From Lacunisphaera sp. (GTDB lineage Bacteria > Verrucomicrobiota > Verrucomicrobiia > Opitutales > Opitutaceae), in NCBI GenBank assembly GCA_029945445.1, contig JAQSCO010000001.1, forward strand, positions 1 to 64,000: 64,000 nucleotides of DNA, in the 5' to 3' direction. A model generated the notes under the pieces. The model worked only from the letters and a program-made list of their open reading frames with translations. It did not search any database and was not told the DNA's origin. Shown here piece by piece: positions 35,084 through 42,321 of this stretch; positions within the stretch are counted from its first letter, which is position 1, and the number at the start of each line of letters is the position of its first letter. Both the position numbers and the translations under genes were made by a program.

Positions 35084-36175
35084 ATGAAAAACGTGGTAGT
35101 GACATTTGGCGAGATCATGGGACGGCTTGCCTCTCCCGAATTATTGCGATTGCGCCAGGCGCGCACGCTCGAAGTGACCTATGCGGGTGCGGAAGCCAGC
35201 GTCGCCGCCTCGCTCTGCAACTTTGGCGGCACGGCGCGTTATGTGACGGCCTTGCCGAAGCACGCGCTGGCCGATGCTACGATGGATGCTGTCCGTGCCA
35301 TTGGCATCGACACACGTTACATTCTGCGCACAGACCAAGGACGGCTCGGCCTTTACTTTCTGGAGACTGGTGCGAATCAGCGGCCGAGCAACGTGATTTA
35401 CGACCGCGCCGATTCCGCCATCGCGATCACGTCGGCGGACAAATACGACTGGGCGGCGATCTTCGCCGACGCCCGGTGGCTACACCTCAGCGGCATCACG
35501 CCTGCGCTGTCGAAGACTGCCGCCGAAGCTACATTGGTTGCTGCGCAAAAGGCGAAGGCCGCCGGCTGCCAGGTGTCCATTGACTTGAATTTCCGTGGCA
35601 AACTCTGGCAGTGGGACGCATCTAGGAAATCCCGCGAGCTGGCGCGAGAAACGATGCAGAAGATACTGCCGTTCGTGGATGTGGTGATTGCGAACGAAGA
35701 AGATTGCCAGGACGTGCTCGGCATCAGGGCCGGTGAAACCGACGTTCATGCCGGTGCGCTTGAAACGGCGCGCTATCCTGATGTGGCCCGACAGGTGGTG
35801 AAACTGTTTCCCAGCGTCAGCAAGGTGGCGATTACGTTGCGCGAAAGTTATTCCGCCACGCACAACAACTGGGGCGCGATGCTCTACGACGTGAAACTGG
35901 ACCAGGCGGTCTTCGCACCGCTCGATGCGAAGGGCAGCTACCAGCCCTACGAAATCAGGAACATCGTCGACCGCGTGGGCGGTGGCGATGCTTTCGCGGG
36001 CGGACTGATCTTCGCGCTCACGACCTCGGAACTTAACGAGCCGCAGGCGGCGTTGAAATTTGCCGTGGCGGCGTCCTGCCTGAAGCACTCCATTAAGGGC
36101 GACTTCAACTATTCCACCCGGGCGGAAGTGGAGGCCCTCATGGGCGGCTCCGCCTCCGGGCGTGTCGTCCGATGA
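35084..36175 (+). CDS. PfkB-family 2-keto-3-deoxy-aldonate kinase
   Basis: Ribokinase/PfkB-family sugar kinase of 363 aa; KDG/KDGal is the likely substrate. TFGEIMGRL at the N-terminus and TYAGAEASVAASLCNFGG (32-49) form the substrate lid region typical of KdgK. VSIDLNFRGKLW contacts substrate, and DRVGGGDAFAGG carries the catalytic base Asp302. It is coupled to the aldolase (4-bp gap) and its product is that enzyme's substrate. Its stop codon overlaps the start of the sulfatase remnant (ATGA). Confidence 0.92.
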   Translation: MKNVVVTFGEIMGRLASPELLRLRQARTLEVTYAGAEASVAASLCNFGGTARYVTALPKHALADATMDAVRAIGIDTRYILRTDQGRLGLYFLETGANQRPSNVIYDRADSAIAITSADKYDWAAIFADARWLHLSGITPALSKTAAEATLVAAQKAKAAGCQVSIDLNFRGKLWQWDASRKSRELARETMQKILPFVDVVIANEEDCQDVLGIRAGETDVHAGALETARYPDVARQVVKLFPSVSKVAITLRESYSATHNNWGAMLYDVKLDQAVFAPLDAKGSYQPYEIRNIVDRVGGGDAFAGGLIFALTTSELNEPQAALKFAVAASCLKHSIKGDFNYSTRAEVEALMGGSASGRVVR

Positions 36176-36483
36176 ACGGGTCGCGCAACCACCCGCTGTC
36201 ACGTAACATGAATCTTGCCCGGAAATTGATTTCCTCATGCGGCCTGCTTGTTCGCGCGGGCAGTTCAAGCGTTGTGGATCGGACCAACCTTCACTTCATC
36301 GCGATCGATGACCTGCGGCTCGGATTGGGATGCTATCCCCAGTTGCTTCGGGACATGGTGGCAGAAACGGAGAAGTGGAGCCGGAACCATGTCCGGCCTC
36401 TTTGGTTTGACAGTGAGGCGGCGGAACAGATGTGGGATAGGAACGGCATGCCGAACTACGAGGCGACTTTTGAGGTCAAATGA
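36172..36483 (+). pseudogene. S1 sulfatase remnant with large internal deletion
   Basis: A 103-aa frame whose residues ~40-55 (HFIAIDDLRLGLGCY) match the first strand and metal site of iduronate-sulfatase-like S1 enzymes. It is followed directly by a typical sulfatase C-terminal tail (WSRNHVRPLWFDS, then WDRNGMPNYEATFE). The ~350-400 residues expected between them, including the Cys-x-Pro-x-Arg maturation motif, are missing, so it cannot be an active sulfatase. Its start overlaps the kinase stop by 4 bp, showing it belonged to the aldolase-kinase operon. Confidence 0.72.
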
Positions 36484-36636
36484 TGTGGGTATCCGGCGAA
36501 ATAGGACCCCCTCGATGAAAGTCTTTCCTGAACAGATTGAGTGGTCGTGCCATGATCATCCGTTCGGGAGGGGACAGCGGTTCGTCGGAGATCCTGATTA
36601 GAGTTTTGCTATCGCGTGCTTGAAACGAAAAGAATC
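36484..36636 (+). other. Short gap after the sulfatase remnant
   Basis: Contains a 28-codon frame (36515-36601, MKVFPEQIEW...) that may be the tail of another lost gene. No terminator or other feature is evident. Confidence 0.25.
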
Positions 36637-38838
36637 ATGCGCGTGCCACAACAAATCATATCGAGAAGGTTCTGCCTACTGAACAGGGGGCGGATATTTA
36701 TCCTGTTTTTTTCGGTCGCTGGCATGATCACGGGAGGTGGCACTGGCTGCCGGAAAGCGCCGCCCGCACAAAGGCCGACCGTGGCCCGGGCAGTGGCGCA
36801 GACCTCGGCTTCCTGCCGTGAATGTCATGCAGAGATCTTCGCCGCGTGGGCAGACACTGATCATGCCCTGGCCAACCGGCCGGTTTCGCCTTTGTCGGAC
36901 GCGGCCGCGTTGGCGGGGTTTCGTCCGCCGGCGGAAAGCGGGCCGGCTTCGAGTCCGGACCTTATCCTCGGCCACAAACCCTTATGGCAACCCTTGATCC
37001 CGGCGCCCGGCGGACGCTGGCAAGCGCACGAACTGGCCTACGATCCGGCAAAGAAAGAGTGGTTCAACGTGTTCGGCGCGGAGAACCGACGGCCCGGCGA
37101 GTGGGGACACTGGTCCGGTCGCGGCATGAATTGGAATTCCATGTGCGCCCAGTGCCATATGACCGGTTATCAAAAGAACTTCGACGCGGAGACCGACGCC
37201 TATCATTCGTCGTGGGTCGAGCATGGCGTCGGTTGCATTCAGTGCCACGGGCCGACAGCCAGCGCTCACGGCGACAAGAGCAAACCGGCACGGCCCGGAT
37301 CTAGGCCGCCTTTCTACGGCGACCGCAACAGGATGATGCAGACCTGCGCGCCCTGCCACGCGCGCAACGAACAGCTGACCCCGGATTTTCAGCCGGGCGA
37401 CAGCTACGCCGATCATTATCGCGTGACTCTGCCAGTGGAGCCGGGGGTGTATTATCCGGACGGGCAGCAACGCGACGAGGACTTCAACTGGACCTCCGTG
37501 CTGCTCAGTCGTATGGGCGGCCACTCCGGCGTGACCTGCCTCGACTGTCACGACCCGCACACGACCAAGACGCTTTTGCCCGCGGCCAACAACCTGCTTT
37601 GCCTTCAATGCCATGCCGCCCCGGGCCGCGAGCAGCCCAATGGTGTGCGCGCAGTGCCCATCGACCCGGTGGCCCATTCGCATCACGTCGACGGCAGCAC
37701 CGGTAATTCCTGTATCGCGTGCCACATGCCGACGACCACCTACATGCAGCGGTCGCCGCGGCATGATCACGGCTGGCTGAAACCCGATCCGCTGCTGACC
37801 AAGGAACTCGGCATCCCGAACGCCTGCAGCACCTGCCACGCGGACAAGCCGGTCGAGTGGAGCGTCGCCAAGGCCGACGAGTGGTATGGCGCCAGGCTGG
37901 ACTCCCGCCAGCGCGCCCGCGCGCGAACTGTTGCGGCCGCGCAAAACGGCCGGCCTGAAGCCGTGGCGGGCCTGCTCGCGCTGCTCGTCGAGGACGATAT
38001 CCCCGCTTGGCGGGCCACCTACCTTTCGCTACTGGCCACGGCCGCCGGGCCGGCTGCGGAAATCATTTCCGCTGGGCACCGCGCCCTGACGGCGGTCGAT
38101 CCGATCGAGCGGGCCGCCGCCGTGCGACTGCTGACTGGCCATGAGGAGGCGAAGGAGTGGGTGAGGCCATTGTTGAAGGATCCGGCGCGGCTCATGCGGC
38201 TCGACGCCGAATGGATGCTCTCGTCGGAGCTGGCGGCGGACTCGCCCGAACGCAAGGAGCTGGATGCCTATCTGTCTCTTTCGCTCGACCAGCCGGCCGG
38301 CCGGCTGCGGCTCGGGCAAGACTTGGCCAACCGGGGCAAGCTGCCCGAGGCCGAGAAGGAAATGGCACTGGCGGTCCAATGGGACAAATTCTCCGCGGGC
38401 ATCCGCGACAGTCACGGCATGGTGCTCGCGGCGATGGGTCGGAGCGACGAGGCTGCCGCGGAATTCCTGCATGCTGCGGAATTGCAGCCAACCGATGCCA
38501 CGGCGGCCATGCGGGCCGCACTGGCCTTCGCCGAGGCCGGGCGCCTGCCGGACGCGGAGTCGGCCTTCCGGATGGCCGTGGTGCGCGACCCGAATTTTGA
38601 CCGGGCTTGGTATAACCTTGGTTTGATGCTGGCGCAGAAGAACGAGCTGACCGCGGCCATCACGGCCCTCACCAAGGCCGTCGCGCTGGCGCCGCAGGTG
38701 GCGGAATATCCCTACGCCCTGGCCACGGTGCTGCTGCGTTCGGGCGATCGTGTCGGCGCCCGGGCTGCAGCGCAACGGGTGCTTTCCCTCGATCCGGCCA
38801 ACGAGGCCGCGAGGCAGATTCTGCGCACGCTGCCCTGA
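36637..38838 (+). CDS. Octaheme c-type cytochrome lipoprotein with TPR domain
   Basis: Predicted exported electron-transfer or oxidoreductase protein, 733 aa from ATG 36637 (a GTG 21 bp earlier is possible). A hydrophobic N-terminus ends in GGGTGC, a lipobox-like site at Cys38. Eight CxxCH haem motifs are visible in the first ~400 residues: CRECH, CAQCH, CIQCH, CAPCH, CLDCH, CLQCH, CIACH and CSTCH. The second half is helical and ends in TPR-like repeats (AWYNLGLMLAQ, YPYALATVLL). This cytochrome-plus-TPR arrangement is known in Verrucomicrobiota and Planctomycetota. Its partner and reaction are unknown, and no other respiratory gene is nearby. Confidence 0.87.
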   Translation: MRVPQQIISRRFCLLNRGRIFILFFSVAGMITGGGTGCRKAPPAQRPTVARAVAQTSASCRECHAEIFAAWADTDHALANRPVSPLSDAAALAGFRPPAESGPASSPDLILGHKPLWQPLIPAPGGRWQAHELAYDPAKKEWFNVFGAENRRPGEWGHWSGRGMNWNSMCAQCHMTGYQKNFDAETDAYHSSWVEHGVGCIQCHGPTASAHGDKSKPARPGSRPPFYGDRNRMMQTCAPCHARNEQLTPDFQPGDSYADHYRVTLPVEPGVYYPDGQQRDEDFNWTSVLLSRMGGHSGVTCLDCHDPHTTKTLLPAANNLLCLQCHAAPGREQPNGVRAVPIDPVAHSHHVDGSTGNSCIACHMPTTTYMQRSPRHDHGWLKPDPLLTKELGIPNACSTCHADKPVEWSVAKADEWYGARLDSRQRARARTVAAAQNGRPEAVAGLLALLVEDDIPAWRATYLSLLATAAGPAAEIISAGHRALTAVDPIERAAAVRLLTGHEEAKEWVRPLLKDPARLMRLDAEWMLSSELAADSPERKELDAYLSLSLDQPAGRLRLGQDLANRGKLPEAEKEMALAVQWDKFSAGIRDSHGMVLAAMGRSDEAAAEFLHAAELQPTDATAAMRAALAFAEAGRLPDAESAFRMAVVRDPNFDRAWYNLGLMLAQKNELTAAITALTKAVALAPQVAEYPYALATVLLRSGDRVGARAAAQRVLSLDPANEAARQILRTLP

Positions 38839-38908
38839 TCCTGAATTGCGGGGCAAGGCGGTTTGTCCGCTTCTGCATTTGCTCGGCGGTGGACGGCGCC
38901 ATTTGGCG

Positions 38909-38930
38909 GCTGCAGCACCCCCGCTGCAGC
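38909..38930. repeat. Hairpin between cytochrome and mobile-element genes
   Basis: Two copies of the self-complementary octamer GCTGCAGC separated by ACCCCC. It lies between two convergent genes and may act as a bidirectional terminator, though no T-tract follows. The rest of 38839-38974 holds nothing recognisable. Confidence 0.35.
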
Positions 38931-38974
38931 TTGACGATCCGTGTCCACGGGGTCCGAAAAGCTCCCAGGCGCAC

Positions 38975-40477
38975 CTACTGGAATAGCTCGTTTCTTCGCG
39001 TAAACTCGGTGTTGGGCAATTTCAACCGGCACGGACGGCCGCAATTATTCGGATGCCTGACGATGGCCCGGCCTTCCGGCAGTGCCTGTAGTTCGGCCGG
39101 TTTGAACCACGGTATGTCTTGTAATTGCCAACCCGTGGTAGGTGCACCACCGGCGTAGCCACCACTGAATTTCTTTCCCTCCCGTCCGCCCATCTTTTCT
39201 GAAAGAATCTTTGCCCCCTGTTCGTCGGCCGCCCGAAAATGAATCTGTGTCCGCAGATTGGCCATGAAGACGTCCGCCTTGGTCTGCGTTTCAAAGGACG
39301 CGTAGAGCGACAGCGGAGTCTGAGTGGCCGAAATCAGGCAGACCCCGGCCTCGCGCAATTCATCGACTGAAGTGTGATCCGCAAAACCGTCCTCGGACAC
39401 CAAGGTCGTTTTCTGGCCCTCATCCAGAACCAGCACGATGACGTTTCGACGCCGCATCTCCTCCGAGACGAGATCGAATCTCCGGAACGCATGCAGGAAA
39501 AACAATTGTTTGCAAAGCAGGTTGAGGTATTTGCGCTCAAGTTGAAAGGTCTGGGGGACGGACAGGCAGATCAACCGGCCTTGATCCACCTCCTTTAGCG
39601 AGAAATTCGGCTCCTTGCTGCAAAAGACCTGGGCAATGTCAGGTGGGGTGTAAGGCCGCAAGTAGTTGGCCACTGTGGAAACCGTGCCGCCGCGCTGATC
39701 GACGGGTTGCTTCAGAAAGTCGCTAAAATACTGCACCTCAACTTTAGCGGCTTCGCTCCGCGGCTCATTTGCTTCTGCAAGTATTCCCAATTTATCGCGG
39801 AGCCACTTCATACGCAAGGTCGAGCATATGGCATCATAGGCCGCTTCCAGCGTCACAGGTTCCTGGAGCAGGTCTAAGGCCTGCATCGCATGGGTGATCA
39901 GGTCCCGGGCGGCTTCCTTGAAGAAGGTTTGCCCTCCCTTCTGTCCTGCGGCGGTCGCCGTATCGACGATCATCTTCGCATAGGAGCTCCACGGCACGGT
40001 TTTATCCTCCAGTAGATTGAGGCGCAGGGGAGGAATCCACTCTTTGACGGGAATATGCGCCGGCCGCACCCGAATCAGACGGAGATCGGATTCCTGGCCG
40101 AGTGCCTTGGCGATTTCCGCCATCGGCCGCCAAAGCGCCCCCTTCGAATCAACCGCCATGATGCCCGTCTGGCGCAGGGTGGAGCGGAGTCCGTGGATGA
40201 TCGGCACAACCGCACGGGCCGTCTTCCCTGTCCCTGTTGCTCCTGTGATAAAGAAATGACAGCAAACCTCGTCCCGGGTCCACGTCAGGCCCCACAGTCG
40301 GAGCACAGCCTGAGCGCGGGTCGACCACCACGGCCGCAGGGAGTGAAAGAGCAACCAGGCCCCGGTTGCCATACTCGCGAGGGCGAGCCCCGTGCCGGGT
40401 GTGCCTGGCACGGCAGACCTTGAGAAAAGCCCGATGCCGAAAGCCACAACCACCAGTATCCCAGCTTGGGCTTTCAC
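38975..40477 (-). CDS. Type IV coupling protein-like ATPase (TraD/TraG/VirD4-like)
   Basis: Inner-membrane ATPase, 500 aa, GTG start overlapping the preceding stop (GTGA). Two N-terminal membrane segments (~5-18 and ~30-46) precede the nucleotide-binding domain. Walker A is GATGTGKT (79-86) and Walker B is VLVLDEGQ (~366-373). The ISATQTPLSLYASF stretch and the RTQIHFRAADE segment resemble the TraM-recognition region of VirD4/TraD proteins. Such proteins hand the relaxase-DNA complex to a type IV secretion channel. It ends a four-gene operon whose members overlap by exactly 4 bp each. Confidence 0.85.
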   Translation of the reverse strand: MKAQAGILVVVAFGIGLFSRSAVPGTPGTGLALASMATGAWLLFHSLRPWWSTRAQAVLRLWGLTWTRDEVCCHFFITGATGTGKTARAVVPIIHGLRSTLRQTGIMAVDSKGALWRPMAEIAKALGQESDLRLIRVRPAHIPVKEWIPPLRLNLLEDKTVPWSSYAKMIVDTATAAGQKGGQTFFKEAARDLITHAMQALDLLQEPVTLEAAYDAICSTLRMKWLRDKLGILAEANEPRSEAAKVEVQYFSDFLKQPVDQRGGTVSTVANYLRPYTPPDIAQVFCSKEPNFSLKEVDQGRLICLSVPQTFQLERKYLNLLCKQLFFLHAFRRFDLVSEEMRRRNVIVLVLDEGQKTTLVSEDGFADHTSVDELREAGVCLISATQTPLSLYASFETQTKADVFMANLRTQIHFRAADEQGAKILSEKMGGREGKKFSGGYAGGAPTTGWQLQDIPWFKPAELQALPEGRAIVRHPNNCGRPCRLKLPNTEFTRRNELFQ

Positions 40478-40959
40478 GGTAACAGGAGGATCGCGACGGA
40501 GGAACCACCGAGCACAAACCCGACCAACAGGGCCGCCAGAGCCTGACGGTTTTGGGCTGCGGCCAGTGCCGTTTGCATGGCTTCCACCAGGTTGGCGGCG
40601 GCGCGAGCCGCGGCGTTGACCTCGGCAACGGCACGGGTGACCGGGCGTTGCAGATCCGCCTCCAACTGCCGGCCGAGGGCGGCCGGCTTTTGTTCCAGTG
40701 CGTCCTGCACCTGCTTCAGCTGTTCCTGCACGGCCAGCACGGTTTCAGACGAACCCACAACCGTGGCGATGCGGCTATCCACCGCCGCTTTCAGGTCCAT
40801 CAGTGCCGAGCGCAACGAGTCCTCTCCTTTCTGGATCCGGTGCCAGTGCCACGCGACCAACAGGTAGACGGGGTCGTTGGGCTGGAGGCGGTATTCTGAG
40901 GCCAGCCAATGGAGATCTTCCGGCAGAGTCTCCACGTTCAGAAGCTCTTCCGGCTTCAT
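40474..40959 (-). CDS. Small tail-anchored helical protein of the mobilisation operon
   Basis: Unrecognised 161-aa protein. Residues ~60-135 are Ala/Gln/Leu-rich and probably form a coiled coil (VQEQLKQVQDALEQK); the C-terminus is one hydrophobic helix (ALAALLVGFVLGGSSVAILLLP region, ~140-161). This suggests a tail-anchored membrane protein. Its 4-bp overlaps with the ParA-like gene and the coupling-protein gene imply coupled translation and possibly a shared complex. Confidence 0.75.
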   Translation of the reverse strand: MKPEELLNVETLPEDLHWLASEYRLQPNDPVYLLVAWHWHRIQKGEDSLRSALMDLKAAVDSRIATVVGSSETVLAVQEQLKQVQDALEQKPAALGRQLEADLQRPVTRAVAEVNAAARAAANLVEAMQTALAAAQNRQALAALLVGFVLGGSSVAILLLP

Positions 40960-41651
40960 GGGAGCAGGACCTCGTTGGCCTTGCGGAACTCAGCTGCCAT
41001 CTGGTGATGGTAACGGGCACACCTTGACCGATCGAGGAGGTGCAGCTGTTCAGCGGAGCGACCGCGACCCACCGTGAGATCGGCCAACTGCAGGCGATTG
41101 CGGGTCACTTCTGCGAGGCAAGGCACATCCACTTCGACGGCGCCCAGATCAAGTAGCCGGCGCCGGGTGTTGCTCTGTCCGAAAAGCCGCAGTAGGGTGC
41201 CGTCTCGCAGGTTCCGCGCAACTACCCAGCGCACTTTGTCTTCATAGCGGTCCACCAGATCGGCGATCTGCGAAATCGCATCCTTGTCGTCGTTGGCGAC
41301 GACGAGGAACACCAGGGCACAACCGAGTTCGGTTTGGAGTTCGGGTAACCTGACCTCGTCGAGATAGTGCAGGATCTTTTCCCCGCCGGAGGCGCGGTTG
41401 TCCGCTAAAACGACATCCGCGACCTCTAGCGCCAGGAGAAGGCGGTCTAGAACAGCCAGTTTGCCCACATCCACGTCAGTATCGATGAATTCGGCTTCGG
41501 GCACAAAGCGATTGAATGTCGAATTGGCATGATCCAAGTCGAACGCTTTTAGCGTCACGCCTTGATCACAAAGATAGTCGTAGAGGAGGGTGGCCACAAA
41601 GCTCTTGCCGATGCCGCCTTTGTCCTGCGGGAATAAGATTAGCTTTTTCAT
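40956..41651 (-). CDS. ParA/MipZ-like P-loop ATPase
   Basis: 231-aa ATPase of the SIMIBI class with the deviant Walker A KGGIGKS (10-16). VADVVLADNRASGG occupies the switch II/Walker B position and lacks the usual DxxP-type sequence of classic ParA, so it is a divergent member. Similar proteins occur in transfer operons, where they position or recruit the relaxosome rather than partition a plasmid. No parB gene or parS array is visible. It overlaps both neighbours by 4 bp. Confidence 0.82.
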   Translation of the reverse strand: MKKLILFPQDKGGIGKSFVATLLYDYLCDQGVTLKAFDLDHANSTFNRFVPEAEFIDTDVDVGKLAVLDRLLLALEVADVVLADNRASGGEKILHYLDEVRLPELQTELGCALVFLVVANDDKDAISQIADLVDRYEDKVRWVVARNLRDGTLLRLFGQSNTRRRLLDLGAVEVDVPCLAEVTRNRLQLADLTVGRGRSAEQLHLLDRSRCARYHHQMAAEFRKANEVLLP

Positions 41652-42007
41652 AAGTCTTTGCGGGCAATCTTTGGACCGCGCTGCCCGTTATAGGTTGAGG
41701 TCCTTGTGGAATCGGCGGAACGAGTGCTCGCAGATTCTGTTGGCTGTTTCGCGCCGCCCACGGGGCGTCGGGCTGATTCGATTTCCGTCTTGGTGAATTG
41801 CCTTCGGCAAAAGATGCCCACGGCCGCCGGCGATACCCGGAGGCCATGCCGAGCCAGCGTCGCGGAAATCTGCTCATAGCTCATGAACTTCGCCCGCTGG
41901 AGCAGCAGCACATCCCGGAAGGGTGCCAGCAGGCCCCGGGTGTGGGCCGCCGGGTCATACCGACGGGCATCCTCCAGTAATTGCGTGTGCAGTTCGTTTG
42001 GGTCCAC
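41648..42007 (-). CDS. Small DNA-binding protein (TraK/MobC-like accessory)
   Basis: 119-aa protein, GTG start, leading the transfer operon. Residues ~24-70 form a helix-turn-helix-like segment (LLAPFRDVLLL, MSYEQISATLARHGLRVSPAAVG) that is common in small plasmid transfer-region proteins. The C-terminal third is Ser/Thr/Arg-rich and probably disordered. It is next to the presumed oriT and could bind the repeats there, regulating both divergent operons or helping assemble the relaxosome. The assignment is by fold and place only. Confidence 0.65.
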   Translation of the reverse strand: MDPNELHTQLLEDARRYDPAAHTRGLLAPFRDVLLLQRAKFMSYEQISATLARHGLRVSPAAVGIFCRRQFTKTEIESARRPVGGAKQPTESASTRSADSTRTSTYNGQRGPKIARKDL

Positions 42008-42024
42008 GCGGCAAACCTAGCATA

Positions 42025-42039
42025 AGTATGCCAGTATGC
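42025..42039 (+). repeat. AGTATGCCAGTATGC repeat, left copy
   Basis: 15-mer, 18 bp upstream of the transfer-operon start; 14 of 15 bases match the copy at 42293-42307 in the same orientation. It overlaps a GCATA-AG-TATGC inverted repeat (42020-42031). Candidate operator. Confidence 0.55.
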
Positions 42040-42292
42040 AAGTAACAGGCCGGATCGGCCCGGTTTAAGCAGGTAGCGGATGAGGAGCGATAAAGTAGTG
42101 GCGGAGTAGTGGGTTTGGGCCGGCCAGCCTAACGGAGTTAGGGGTTCTGCGTCCTCTATACTATATATTAAGGATAGTTCTTCCCTAAGCTTGATGAGGT
42201 TCATGGATGATCACGGTTTCTTTAGTAATAATATTTGGCGGATGCGTAGGTTGAGGTGGTAAATTGACGGATTTTAGCTTTCGATTGAATAT

Positions 42293-42307
42293 AGTATGCC
42301 AATATGC
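42293..42307 (+). repeat. AGTATGCCAATATGC repeat, right copy
   Basis: Matches the left copy at 42025-42039 and lies 12 bp upstream of the relaxase ATG. It is part of a larger inverted repeat at 42296-42321. Confidence 0.55.
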
Positions 42308-42321
42308 TACCGTATTGGCAT
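42296..42321. repeat. Inverted repeat at the relaxase start (ATGCCAATA...TATTGGCAT)
   Basis: Perfect 9-bp arms (42296-42304 and 42313-42321) separated by 8 bp. The right arm includes the first bases of the preferred start codon of the relaxase, so a bound protein would block both transcription and initiation. Confidence 0.55.

Larger units (their letters stand above)
42008..42319. other. Divergent control region and presumed oriT of the mobile element
   Basis: 311 bp between the leftward transfer operon and the rightward relaxase gene, where mobilisable elements usually carry oriT. It has an AT-rich centre (TATACTATATATTAAGG, 42158-42174) and repeats at each edge. No match to a known MobF nick site was recognised. 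No gene is seen. Confidence 0.5.
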
